Notes: generated from the letters alone by a model not told the origin. Positions 1-9,775 are shown, counted from the stretch's first letter. The stretch: 64,000 bases of DNA from Prochlorococcus sp. AG-409-N21 (GCA_003215415.1 QCKK01000004.1:1-64000), one strand, 5' to 3'. Translations and numbers: made by a program.

Positions 1-237
1 GTTGGTCCCGTGAACGCAACCATGACCAAGCCAGAGTTAAGTCCAATAGGACTTGACTACGTTAGAGAGGCAACAAGGACAGCTAAGCTACCTTGGTTTG
101 CGATCGGAGGTATGAATACCTCAACCCTTGAGCAAGCAAGAAAAGCAGGAGCAACTCGAGTAGCCGTTTCAAGCGCAATCATGGAGTCCAACGATCCTGC
201 TGCCACAAGCATGGAGCTTTTGGAGGACCTTAAATGA
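1..237 (+). CDS. thiE: Thiamine-phosphate synthase, C-terminal fragment (5' truncated by window)
   Basis: VGPVNATMTKP...GLDYVREATRTAKLPWFAIGGMNTSTLEQARKAGATRVAVSSAI is typical ThiE C-terminus; followed by thiS with 4-nt overlap. Confidence 0.9.
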   Translation, partial: VGPVNATMTKPELSPIGLDYVREATRTAKLPWFAIGGMNTSTLEQARKAGATRVAVSSAIMESNDPAATSMELLEDLK

Positions 238-446
238 ATTTAAAAATAAACGGTGAGGAAATCTGTTTCGATCAAGCCCAAGCACCTATCAGCCTTACTA
301 AAGTAATTGAACATCTCGGATATACAAAAAACCTGATAGTGATTGAGTTCAATGGTGAAATCTTGTCGCCTCAACACTGGGATGAATTACTTGTAAAAAG
401 CGGCGACCAATTAGAGATCGTGACGATTGTTGGTGGAGGTTCCTAA
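234..446 (+). CDS. thiS: Sulfur carrier protein ThiS
   Basis: 70 aa ubiquitin-like protein ending in GGGS; adjacent to thiE. Confidence 0.9.
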   Translation: MNLKINGEEICFDQAQAPISLTKVIEHLGYTKNLIVIEFNGEILSPQHWDELLVKSGDQLEIVTIVGGGS

Positions 447-492
447 AATAATCTCAATTTCAAATAGATCATTGACAAATATTTTTAAAACC

Positions 493-1455
493 ATGTCCTC
501 TCGTGGAATAAAACGCCTTCTGGCAACTATATTTCTCCCCCTTCTACTAAGCAGCTTGGTCATTTTTATTCTTCCTGCATCAAGTAATGCAGCCAGTGGG
601 GGAAGAATTGGAGGAGGAAGTTTTAGGGCTCCATCTATGCCAAGAACTGGTGGCTACAGAGGTGGCTATGGAGGCGGTGGATATAGAGGTGGCTATGGGG
701 GCAGTGGATATAGAGGTGGCTATGGGGGCGGAATCGGTTTCCCTTTCCTAATTCCCATGTTCGGGTTCGGAGGAGGTGGCTTATTCGGATTTTTAATTCT
801 TATGGCTGTTAGCGGCATATTGGTTAATGCTTTTCGAGGTGGAAGAACATCATCAATCGATAATTCTCAACTCTTTCAAAATCAAGTTCCAAGCTCAGCA
901 ACCATTCTTCAGGTACAAATTGGTCTCTTAGCAAGCGCAAAGGAATTACAAGACAATCTTCGACAACTAGCCACCTCCTCAGAAACAAGCACTTCAACTG
1001 GATTGCAAAGGGTTCTCCAAGAAACAACACTCGCTCTACTTCGACATCCTGATCTATGGGTATACGCAAATATCGAGAGCGGTTCAGTTCCATTTCAATC
1101 AGCCGAAGCAACTTTCAATCGCTTATCAATGACCGAAAGAAGTAAATTGCTAGCTGAATTAACCACAAACGTTTCTGGCCAACGCATAAATCAATCAACT
1201 TCTGAAATTGAGCCAGGCGAGCCCGATGCCACAAATGAATACATTGTTGTAACCCTCCTACTAGCCACTAAAAATCAAACAACCCTTAGCCATTCAACAA
1301 CCAGTCAGCAAATTCAAGAAAACTTACGAATACTTGGCTCAACTTCATCAAATGACCTGATGGCTTTGGAGGTAATTTGGCAGCCAGAAGGCAGTGGAGA
1401 AGTGCTAAGTGCAGAGGAACTTTTAACTTCATATCCAAACTTGCAGCACCTCTAA
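493..1455 (+). CDS. DUF1517-type secreted/membrane protein with Gly/Tyr-rich repeat
   Basis: Signal-like N-terminus, GYRGGYGG repeats, TM segment, long conserved C-terminal domain. ORF 427-1455; ATG at 493 preferred because 427 overlaps thiS. Confidence 0.7.
   Translation: MSSRGIKRLLATIFLPLLLSSLVIFILPASSNAASGGRIGGGSFRAPSMPRTGGYRGGYGGGGYRGGYGGSGYRGGYGGGIGFPFLIPMFGFGGGGLFGFLILMAVSGILVNAFRGGRTSSIDNSQLFQNQVPSSATILQVQIGLLASAKELQDNLRQLATSSETSTSTGLQRVLQETTLALLRHPDLWVYANIESGSVPFQSAEATFNRLSMTERSKLLAELTTNVSGQRINQSTSEIEPGEPDATNEYIVVTLLLATKNQTTLSHSTTSQQIQENLRILGSTSSNDLMALEVIWQPEGSGEVLSAEELLTSYPNLQHL
649..729 (+). repeat. 3 x 27-bp in-frame tandem repeat encoding GGYRGGYGG
   Basis: Three near-identical 27-nt units in the DUF1517-like ORF. 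Confidence 0.8.
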
Positions 1456-1573
1456 ATCAAAAGGCAAAAAAAAATCTTTACAATTTCTTCCACTAATTTT
1501 GCTTATCACAAGCAAAATCAGGGCTTCAACACAATTACCTTTACTGGACTTACTTTTATTTTTCGAGTCGGTC

Positions 1574-1735
1574 ATGTCGTCCTGTCCAGAGTCACGTTCA
1601 ATGAAATGGCAAAGCAATGGTGAATTGGCAGAGCGTGATCTGTCTGAACTTGTAAGCCGACTCCTTGATGTTGAATCAAGCAATCACAGCAATGAACTAT
1701 CAAGGCTTGGTACTAAATACAACGAATCAGAATGA
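1574..1735 (+). CDS. Small hypothetical protein (about 53 aa)
   Basis: ORF track 1499-1735 with internal ATG at 1574; no recognised family. Confidence 0.35.
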   Translation: MSSCPESRSMKWQSNGELAERDLSELVSRLLDVESSNHSNELSRLGTKYNESE

Positions 1736-1801
1736 TTTATCTGATTTGCCCTTGCACATTGAACCGATATAACCCACCTTCTACTTAGTAGATAGCAGGG
1801 A

Positions 1802-1972
1802 ATGAGGAAGAAGTCTTTGCATTGGGTCAATACACCGGTATTAATGGAAGCATTGATGCGTTATCAAGAGAACAAACTTCCAAGGTCCATGCAGCTTTGG
1901 GTTGAGCAGTTGTTTGAAATAAACCATCAGACTGATGTCGAACTCTTAACAAGTCCAAGAAAAACCAACTAG
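1802..1972 (+). CDS. Small hypothetical protein (56 aa), below ORF-track length cutoff
   Basis: ATG...TAG: MRKKSLHWVNTPVLMEALMRYQENKLPRSMQLWVEQLFEINHQTDVELLTSPRKTN, protein-like composition. Confidence 0.5.
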   Translation: MRKKSLHWVNTPVLMEALMRYQENKLPRSMQLWVEQLFEINHQTDVELLTSPRKTN

Positions 1973-1984
1973 GGAAGTTCAATT

Positions 1985-2644
1985 TCAGCTTGGGTGTTGC
2001 TTGATAATTCTTAAGGCCGCCATAGCAGCTCCATAACCATTATCGATATTCACCACAAGAAGGCCTGGAGAGCAACTTGCGAGCATTCCCTCTAAGGCCG
2101 TTTTCCCTCCCAAGCTCACCCCATAACCAACTGAGATAGGTACACCGATAACTGGTTGAGGAACCAAACCGGCAAGAATCGTTGGCAAAGCTCCTTCCAT
2201 ACCTGCGCATGCAATCAAAACCTTTGCATTATTCAAACGTTCCAATTGATCAAACAATCTGTGCAAACCTGCCACTCCTACATCTGTTAAAAGTGCTGTC
2301 TTTATGCCATGCCATCGCAAAGCCAAATGCGCTTCTGAAGCTACGGGAAGGTCACTAGTCCCACCTGTAAGAACAAGCACTTCTCCAAGTTCTTGCTGCA
2401 AAGCTGCTGGCTCTCCCAAAGTTAAGCAGCCTGCGTCCTTGTGAAAAAGGACATCATTCAACAAATTTTTAACAGATTTTGCCTTGGCTGGATCAACTCT
2501 TGTGGCGATAGCTAACTCACCCGCAAGATGGAATTTTTGAAGTATTGAAGCTATCTGTTCACTCGTTTTGTTTTCACCCCATATTGCTTCAACCATGCCG
2601 AGACGCCTGCGTCTATTCAAGTCCAAACGTGAATGATCATTCAT
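1985..2644 (-). CDS. larB: LarB / NCAIR-mutase (PurE)-related protein
   Basis: RRRRLGMVEAIWGENKT, GGTSDLPVASEA, DVGVAGLHRL, ACAGMEGALPTILAGLV, PISVGYG..GGKTALEGMLASCSPGL...IDNGYGAA match the LarB family. Confidence 0.85.
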   Translation of the reverse strand: MNDHSRLDLNRRRRLGMVEAIWGENKTSEQIASILQKFHLAGELAIATRVDPAKAKSVKNLLNDVLFHKDAGCLTLGEPAALQQELGEVLVLTGGTSDLPVASEAHLALRWHGIKTALLTDVGVAGLHRLFDQLERLNNAKVLIACAGMEGALPTILAGLVPQPVIGVPISVGYGVSLGGKTALEGMLASCSPGLLVVNIDNGYGAAMAALRIIKQHPS

Positions 2645-3099
2645 AACTGAGGCAAAAGCTCTCCTTCAAAATTCAAAGGGAAAGGGTTACCAATTTTTTT
2701 ACCTGTCTCTGTTCTGGCAAATTCCTCAAACTGACATTGCACAACTTGTAATTCAGTTTGAGGAATTGATTTCCAATCCGTCTTGCTAGCCCAACTAATC
2801 AAAATCATTGCTTCTTCTCTCTTTTCATCCCAAAAGAGTTGTCTTTCAATAAATCCTTTCTGCTTTGACAACCAAGGTCCCCAACTACGCCTTTCAGCTT
2901 CTAACCATGCAACTCTTGACTCTTTTGGAACCGAGAGGCGTAGCAACTCAATAACTCCAACATTCTTCTGGGCAGGATTCATACTTTGCTCTGCATATAC
3001 ACCTACAGCTTGACTAAACAAAAAAAAGAAAATAAATAAAACGGTAAAAACTCTATGAAACAAGGCTCGAGAAAATAACTTTATAAAGGCAGACTTCAT
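2641..3099 (-). CDS. TIGR03792-like cyanobacterial protein (antibiotic-monooxygenase-like fold)
   Basis: [65 protein letters not shown]-terminal TM/signal. Confidence 0.65.
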   Translation of the reverse strand: MKSAFIKLFSRALFHRVFTVLFIFFFLFSQAVGVYAEQSMNPAQKNVGVIELLRLSVPKESRVAWLEAERRSWGPWLSKQKGFIERQLFWDEKREEAMILISWASKTDWKSIPQTELQVVQCQFEEFARTETGKKIGNPFPLNFEGELLPQL

Positions 3100-4322
3100 A
3101 ATTCCTGAAGTAGCACAACTGCATGACTACTAATACCCTCTTCACGACCTTCTGGCCCTAGAGACTCGTTAGTAGTCGCTTTGATACCCACATCATCAAT
3201 CATCACCCCAATTTTATCTGCCAAATTCTTTCGCATAAGGTCAATATATGGTTTTAACTTTGGACGCTCTGCAACAACAACTGCATCTAGGTTCAAAACT
3301 TTCCACCCCTTTTTTCTAATCAACAAGACAACCTGTTCAAGCAAAATCAAACTATCGGCTCCTTTCCATCGAGAATCCTCTGGAGGAAAATATTTTCCGA
3401 TATCTCCTAACGCCAAGGCCCCAAGCAATGAATCCATAACTGCATGAACCAACACATCAGCATCACTATGTCCATCTAGACCTAACCCCGCAGGATGCTC
3501 AAGATGCACTCCTCCAAGAATTAGCTTTCTTCCAGGGACAAGACGATGAATGTCATATCCGTTGCCTATTCGTAATTGCAATTTAGGATTCAAAGCAGAC
3601 TCTATTGTCGAGGTTAGAGAATTCTGATGTGCTTTCCAAAGTTTATAAAGATCAGGGCGACGTTCTTTAGTCCTAACTATTCGCTGATTATTTCGCCATT
3701 CTTCAATCTTCACATGATCTCCTCCTCGTAAGACATCTGGTACTTTCATCCCACAGAAATCTGCCGGTCTAGTGTAATGAGGATGTTCTAAAAGCAAGTC
3801 ACTATGGCTCTCATCCAATAGAGATTGAGCAGTCCCCAAAGTTCCCGGAAGCAATCTAACTACTCCATTAATAATGGTCATAGCAGCCAACTCTCCTCCT
3901 GTAAGAACAAAATCGCCTAAAGAAATTTCTTCATCAGCAAGGCTTCTAACTCGCTCATCAAACCCTTCATAATTTCCAGAAATAATTACCAACTGATCGT
4001 AATTATCTGCCCAGCGCGACATATCAGGCTGACGCAAAGGAGATCCTTGAGGGGTCATCAAAAGAACTCTTCTCTTCCCATATAGAGGTATTGACTTAAA
4101 TGCACCAAAGATGGGTTCAGGTTTCAGCACCATTCCCACCCCGCCTCCATAAGGCTGGTCATCAACCTTGCGGTAGCGATCATTTGTAAAATCACGAGGG
4201 TTATGAATATGCAAGTCAAAAATTCCTGCTTCAAAAGCTCTACCAATGACACCTAACTGCTCCAAAGGAACAAATGCCTGTGGGAAGAGACTGATGACAT
4301 CCAAGCGAAAGGGTTTCTTCAC
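3096..4322 (-). CDS. trmD-ispF: Fused tRNA (guanine-N1)-methyltransferase TrmD plus 2-C-methyl-D-erythritol 2,4-cyclodiphosphate synthase IspF
   Basis: N-terminal TrmD ([51 protein letters not shown]) and C-terminal IspF ([74 protein letters not shown]) in one uninterrupted 408-aa frame. Confidence 0.9.
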   Translation of the reverse strand: MKKPFRLDVISLFPQAFVPLEQLGVIGRAFEAGIFDLHIHNPRDFTNDRYRKVDDQPYGGGVGMVLKPEPIFGAFKSIPLYGKRRVLLMTPQGSPLRQPDMSRWADNYDQLVIISGNYEGFDERVRSLADEEISLGDFVLTGGELAAMTIINGVVRLLPGTLGTAQSLLDESHSDLLLEHPHYTRPADFCGMKVPDVLRGGDHVKIEEWRNNQRIVRTKERRPDLYKLWKAHQNSLTSTIESALNPKLQLRIGNGYDIHRLVPGRKLILGGVHLEHPAGLGLDGHSDADVLVHAVMDSLLGALALGDIGKYFPPEDSRWKGADSLILLEQVVLLIRKKGWKVLNLDAVVVAERPKLKPYIDLMRKNLADKIGVMIDDVGIKATTNESLGPEGREEGISSHAVVLLQEL

Positions 4323-4456
4323 TCTTTAGTTCGCTGATTTTGATTACTTAGAGTTCTAGAAGAAATCATGTTTATTCCAATAGTCCATGAGACAAACATA
4401 AACAGCAAAAATGGGCTGAGTTAACTTCTTTGAAAGAAGAAATATCTAATCAGGAT

Positions 4457-5431
4457 TCATTGATTTCCTTCATAACCCAACTCGTCCAAGCGAGCAGCCT
4501 TACTCCTCCACTGAGGTGCAACCTTCACAAATATTTCCAAATAAACAGGACCATCAATTAATTTCTGCATTTGCAACCTTGCCTCTTTTCCAATGCTTTT
4601 CAACATAGACCCACCTTTCCCAATAATTATTCCTTTCTGAGTTTTCCTTTCTACAAAAACAGTTGCAAGCACAGCTGTTCGCGTTGTTTTTGTAATGTTT
4701 AAAGATTTTTGTGGGATTTCCTCAACTCTGTCAATGCTTACAGCCACACTATGAGGGACTTCCTCTCTTGTTTGTAACAATATCTGTTCCCGAATTAATT
4801 CAGCAAGCAAAAACTTCTCTGGTTGATCACAAACCATCTCAGGAGGATATAAATGCGGTCCCAAAGGCAGGCTGGTTCCCAAGGCACTTACCAACTCACT
4901 GCACCCTTCACCTGAAATCGCACTACAAGGAAACAAAGGCCAATTACAACCTCCACAAAAATTGCTATATAAATCTTCAATAAATTCTTGGCGATCTTTT
5001 GCAACAAGATCCCATTTATTTAAAGCTATAAATACTGGCAAGTTTTGCCGTCTTAGTAATTGGAAAATGAATTGATCCCCCTTCCCTGGAGATTCATTGG
5101 AATCAACTAAAAAAAGAACCAAATCTACTTCTCCAATAGCAGAGCGTGATGCTTGGACAAGCCGTTCTCCTAGTAAATGGTGAGGTTTATGAATTCCAGG
5201 TGTATCAAGCATGATCAACTGAAACCCAGGAGTTGTAAGAATTGCTCTTAAACGATTGCGAGTAGTTTGAGCAACAGGAGAAGTAATAGCTACCTTTTCA
5301 CCAACAAGCTGATTAACCAGAGTTGACTTACCAACATTTGGCCTACCTATCAAAGCCACAAACCCAGATCGAAAATTGTTTGGAGACTGATCTTTTACTA
5401 CAGACATTTCCTTCAAAAAATTGATCTTCAA
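4457..5431 (-). CDS. era: GTPase Era
   Basis: GRPNVGKSTLVNQLVG, DTPGIHKP, NKWDLV, KH domain (VFVERKTQKGIIIGKGGSMLKSIGKEAR). Confidence 0.95.
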   Translation of the reverse strand: MKINFLKEMSVVKDQSPNNFRSGFVALIGRPNVGKSTLVNQLVGEKVAITSPVAQTTRNRLRAILTTPGFQLIMLDTPGIHKPHHLLGERLVQASRSAIGEVDLVLFLVDSNESPGKGDQFIFQLLRRQNLPVFIALNKWDLVAKDRQEFIEDLYSNFCGGCNWPLFPCSAISGEGCSELVSALGTSLPLGPHLYPPEMVCDQPEKFLLAELIREQILLQTREEVPHSVAVSIDRVEEIPQKSLNITKTTRTAVLATVFVERKTQKGIIIGKGGSMLKSIGKEARLQMQKLIDGPVYLEIFVKVAPQWRSKAARLDELGYEGNQ

Positions 5432-5464
5432 CTCATAACCTGTACCTAAGATTGACCATTAAGG

Positions 5465-5986
5465 ATGTCCACGCAAGTACCAAGCTTTGAGCAAGCAATT
5501 AATATCTCACTTCTTTGGTGTGAAGCTTGGGAAAAAGGAGAACTCAGTGATGAAGTTCTAGCCGACAGAGTTGGAAGTCTTCTTGTTACACATAATGGAG
5601 CAAGAGGATTCCTTGCAGTAAGCCTTTCTAGCGATTGTCCTCTCATAGATCGTTTACCTGAACCATTGATCGTTCAAATGAGAGTTGCTGGTTACATTCT
5701 TGTTGATTTGATTGTCAAAAATTTAGCCATGAGTACAGCTATGGCTATACATCACCAAAGACAATCAAACAAAATTCAGCAAAGTGGATCTGAAAGAGTG
5801 ACATCACGATGCATTGAAATATTACGTTCATTAGAGCCAAATTCTGTTAAAGAAAGACTAGAAGGACTTCTCAAAGCCACAAATGGACTAGGAGACGATA
5901 TCAATTTTTTAAATAAATGGAATTACGATAAAGAACAAAGGCAAGCAATTGCACAAATTATTCACTCGGTGGCAGAAAACCATTAA
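5465..5986 (+). CDS. Conserved cyanobacterial hypothetical protein
   Basis: 173-aa ORF, protein-like composition, divergent from era. Confidence 0.65.
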   Translation: MSTQVPSFEQAINISLLWCEAWEKGELSDEVLADRVGSLLVTHNGARGFLAVSLSSDCPLIDRLPEPLIVQMRVAGYILVDLIVKNLAMSTAMAIHHQRQSNKIQQSGSERVTSRCIEILRSLEPNSVKERLEGLLKATNGLGDDINFLNKWNYDKEQRQAIAQIIHSVAENH

Positions 5987-6026
5987 AAAAGGTGGTTTGC
6001 CTCCCTTTTTTAATGGTTTTCTGCCA
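5970..6026. terminator. Perfect 23-bp inverted repeat, probable bidirectional terminator between convergent genes
   Basis: TGGCAGAAAACCATTAAAAAAGG / CCTTTTTTAATGGTTTTCTGCCA, 11-nt loop; left arm includes the last codons and stop of the 5465-5986 ORF. Confidence 0.8.
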
Positions 6027-6052
6027 ATAAGTATTTAGTGAAGAAAGTAAGC

Positions 6053-6790
6053 CTAATCTCTTCTACCGCCCCCTTGTATTGCAATAATCAAACGCAAAAT
6101 AAATATAAAAAGGTTTATATAAGTTAGATACATTCCCAAAGCACCTGCAAGGTATTGCTCATCTCTATAAGTACGAGGCATAGTATAAAAATCTACAAAA
6201 GCAGCTCCAACAAAAAGGATGGTGCCGAAACCAGCAATCATTAATTCAAAACCACTTCCTCCAAACATCCCAGGTGCAAAAAATCCTCCAACAATTTGCA
6301 CAAGCATGGCAATAATCAGCCCTATCAAACCTAAACCAACTACTCCTGAAAGTGCCTGCCCAACACTGTCACTCATTCGACTTCCAGCAAAGGAAGCAAT
6401 AACAAAAGTAATTCCTGTTGCCAATGCTGCAGTTCCTATAGAACCTATTCCTGCAACTCCAATTGCATAAGCAACAATTCCACTTAGAGTAAATCCTGTT
6501 ATCAAACTGTAGGCAGACAAGAGAGGCAATGCTGTGGTGTTATTGCCTTTCATTGCTACATTTTGGGCAACAAAAAATAGAACAAAATTGCCTATTAATG
6601 CGACCCAAAAAAGAGGCATATAAAGAGCTTGATTGGTAGCCATTAAAGACAAACCACCTAGAACGCCCCCAGCGGTAAGGACCATGCCCCCACCGACATA
6701 AGGAAGTGCTTTATTAACTACATTGGGACCAACCAAAGCACCTGATTGGGCTTCGCGGATGGCCTGCTGGAAATTACTGCTTGCCGGCAT
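6053..6790 (-). CDS. Bax inhibitor-1 / YccA family membrane protein
   Basis: 7-TM protein; FVGAAFVDFYTMPRTYRDEQYLAGALGMYLTYINLFIFILRLI. Confidence 0.85.
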   Translation of the reverse strand: MPASSNFQQAIREAQSGALVGPNVVNKALPYVGGGMVLTAGGVLGGLSLMATNQALYMPLFWVALIGNFVLFFVAQNVAMKGNNTTALPLLSAYSLITGFTLSGIVAYAIGVAGIGSIGTAALATGITFVIASFAGSRMSDSVGQALSGVVGLGLIGLIIAMLVQIVGGFFAPGMFGGSGFELMIAGFGTILFVGAAFVDFYTMPRTYRDEQYLAGALGMYLTYINLFIFILRLIIAIQGGGRRD

Positions 6791-6866
6791 AGCTCACCTG
6801 AACTAATTACTCATATACTTTGCCAGTAAAAAAAAAGAACTGCAGAAACTATTAGTGCGGATGTCC

Positions 6867-7838
6867 CTATCGATAGCCACGAATAGCAAAAGCTTCTATA
6901 ACCCTTTGAACCAAATGATGTCGCATTACGTCTGAAGAAGTCAAATAACAAATTGCAATACCTTCAATTTCCTTTAAAGCATCTATAGCTTCAACCAAAC
7001 CACTGTGTTGCCCGGAAGGTAAATCAACTTGGGTTACATCACCTGTCACAACCATACGAGAACGCTCTCCAAGCCTGGTTAAAACCATTCTCATTTGAGA
7101 AACAGTTGTGTTTTGAGCTTCATCGAGAATCACAAATGCATCTTCCAATGTACGTCCACGCATATATGCGAGAGGGGCTACTTCTATGATCCCTCTATCT
7201 AAAAGGCTATTCGTTTTCTCCTGACCCAATAAAGCATGAAGGCAATCATAAAGAGGACGCAAATAAGGATCAACCTTCTGTTGTAAATCTCCTGGGAGAA
7301 AGCCTAAACGTTCTCCAGCCTCTACAGCTGGCCTCGTAAGCACCAACCGTTCAACCTTTCTCTCATTAAGCATCCTTACAGCAAAAACCGTCGCCAAAAA
7401 CGTTTTACCTGTCCCAGCAGGTCCAACCGCAAATGTGAGGTCGTTTTTCTCCATTGAATCCACATAAGCTTTCTGCCTTAAAGACCTGGGCCGCAGAAGA
7501 GAACCTCTTTGATTTTTTGCAATTATTTGATTGCCCATTCGAGAATGATCATCTCTAAGCCCATCATCAAGAGCTGCAATTGCAGAATTAATGTCAACCA
7601 AGGAGACCAACTGACCTCGTTCCCAAATCGGCCTGATCAACTCAACAATCCCTACAGCCCGTTCTAATTGAGAAGGCTTACCTTCTACAACTAGCTGAAG
7701 GCCTCGCAATACAAAAGAAGCTCCGGTATGAGCCTTTAAGTGATGCAATATCTCCTCTCTCTTCCCAGTCAAAGCGAGGGCTGCATCGGAATCAGGCAAA
7801 TCGATTACGAAGCAACCTATTGAGGCGGCCTCATTCAC
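6867..7838 (-). CDS. PhoH-family ATPase
   Basis: FAVGPAGTGKTFLA, LTRPAVEAGERLGFLPGDLQQKVDPYLRPLYD, ILDEAQNTT, VTGDVTQVDLP. Confidence 0.93.
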   Translation of the reverse strand: MNEAASIGCFVIDLPDSDAALALTGKREEILHHLKAHTGASFVLRGLQLVVEGKPSQLERAVGIVELIRPIWERGQLVSLVDINSAIAALDDGLRDDHSRMGNQIIAKNQRGSLLRPRSLRQKAYVDSMEKNDLTFAVGPAGTGKTFLATVFAVRMLNERKVERLVLTRPAVEAGERLGFLPGDLQQKVDPYLRPLYDCLHALLGQEKTNSLLDRGIIEVAPLAYMRGRTLEDAFVILDEAQNTTVSQMRMVLTRLGERSRMVVTGDVTQVDLPSGQHSGLVEAIDALKEIEGIAICYLTSSDVMRHHLVQRVIEAFAIRGYR

Positions 7839-7846
7839 AAAAACAC

Positions 7847-8242
7847 TCAGGAGTCCGAACTATCTTGAGAAGCTTCGGCCTTCTCTGTTGCGCCAGTTTC
7901 TGCTTTAGCTTCTTTCGATTTTGCTTCTAATTTAGCTTTTTTAGCAGACTCTTCTCTAATTTTTGCCTGCTTAGCCTTCCCAACCACTTCAGCCGAACGA
8001 ATTTGCTTCTCAATAAGGCCCCCTTTCTCAAGAAGTGTACGTACTACATCTGTTGGCTGGGCTCCTTGACTAAGCCTTAAGCGCAATGCCTCAGTATCCA
8101 GCCTGGTTTCCTTTGTCCTTGGATTGTAGAAACCTAACTCCTCTAGAGGTCGGCCATCTCTACGAGAGGTGCTATTGCAGGCGACCAAACGGAAACTTGC
8201 CTCCCTTTTTTTACCGAACCGCTTTAGGCGGAGCTTGATCAT
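7847..8242 (-). CDS. rpsP: 30S ribosomal protein S16 with charged C-terminal extension
   Basis: [44 protein letters not shown]-rich tail. Confidence 0.95.
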   Translation of the reverse strand: MIKLRLKRFGKKREASFRLVACNSTSRRDGRPLEELGFYNPRTKETRLDTEALRLRLSQGAQPTDVVRTLLEKGGLIEKQIRSAEVVGKAKQAKIREESAKKAKLEAKSKEAKAETGATEKAEASQDSSDS

Positions 8243-8316
8243 CTTGGGCCTTGATAAATGTGATTAATTCAGCGCCTACAAACAAGCGCAAGGTACAACG
8301 ATAACCTGAAGAGGGG

Positions 8317-9775
8317 TCATAAGTCTCCAAATCCCTTTTTTTTCTTCAAAGGTCTTTGCCGTTTTGGTGCATTTGACGCTCCTCCACCTCGACTAATTCT
8401 TGCAGGACCAGCGTTTCCGTTAATACCTGATGAGCCTCCGCCTAATCCTGGCATCCCTGGCATCCCTGGCATCCCTCCACCAGAAGACATTTGCTTCATA
8501 AAGCCCCTCATCTTTTGGAAGTCTGCAAGCACCTTGTCAACATCAGAAGGAGTATGCCCACTTCCAAAAGCCAAGCGTCTTCTTCTAGATGGTTGTGCTG
8601 CTAATAACTCTGGATTATTTCGCTCATCAGGTGTCATAGAAGAAATCATCGCTTCAATTCGCTTTAATTGTTCTTCCCCACTTTTCAGCATCCCATCATC
8701 AATCTTGTTCATTCCGGGAATCATTTTCATCAAGCCACCAAGAGATCCCATTCGCTTAATAAGCCTCATTTGTTTAACAAAATCAGAAAAATCAAAGGTT
8801 GCCTCTTGCAACTTTTTCTGCATCTCTTCCGCATCAGCAATTTCAACTTCTTTTTGAGCTTTTTCTACAAGAGTTAAAACATCCCCCATTCCAAGAATCC
8901 TTCCTGCCATTCGCTCAGGATGGAAAGGCTGCAAAGCCTCAACTTTTTCACCTGTGCCTATGAACTTTATTGGCTTCCCACTTATTTTTCGTATTGATAA
9001 AGCTGCTCCCCCTCTTGAATCTCCATCTAATTTTGTAAGAACAGCTCCTGTAATCCCTACCTTTTCATGAAAAGATCTAGTTAGTTCTGCTGCTTCTTGA
9101 CCAATCATGGAATCAACAACTAGCAGAATCTCATCAGGCTCTACAACTGATTTAATTCGAACCATTTCTTCCATCATTTCAAGATCTATCTGCAATCGTC
9201 CGGCCGTATCAACAATCAATGTGTCGAAATTCTCATTCCGAGCCTTCTCAAGGCCGGCAGCGGCAATTTCTTCTGGCTTGGCACCTGATTCCAAGCTAAA
9301 TACTTCAATATCAATCTGATCTCCCAGAGTTTTCAATTGATCAATCGCAGCAGGTCGATAAACATCAGCTGCAACCATCAATGTCTTACGACCCTGATCT
9401 TTGAGATGAAGACCGAGTTTTGCTGTGGCCGTTGTCTTACCCGCTCCCTGAAGTCCTGCCATTAAAACAACAGTTGGAGGAATTTCAGCTGAAAACAAAG
9501 GGGAATTGTCCCCCCCCCATAACATCTACCAATTGTTGATGCACAACTTGAATAAATTTTTGATCCGGGCTTACTCCACGTACAACTTCTGCACCAACAG
9601 CTTTTTGACGAACATCTTCTACAAACTCTTTAACGACAGGCAAACTTACATCTGCCTCCAACAAGGCCCTACGAACCTCTTTTAAAGCACTTTCAACGTT
9701 TGTCTCGGAAATCTGTCCCTGACCCCTGAGCCCCTTAACAGCATCTTCAAATCGGGCCGAAAGCTCTTCAAACAT
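8317..9775 (-). CDS. ffh: Signal recognition particle GTPase Ffh, interrupted by +1 frame change at a G9 homopolymer
   Basis: N-part ORF 9485-9775 (MFEELSARFEDAVKGLRG...QQLVDVMGG) and C-part ORF 8317-9525 (GGDNSPLFSAEIPPTVVLMAGLQGAGKTTATAKLG...M-domain) join exactly at C9 (9510-9518, plus strand). Confidence 0.9.

Noticed and set aside
824-1111. Minus-strand ORF of 95 aa
   Set aside because: Antisense to the DUF1517-like gene with no recognisable motifs.
8317-9775. ffh as a true pseudogene
   Set aside because: Both halves are fully conserved and join with a single-base change; Ffh is essential and the SRP RNA is intact.
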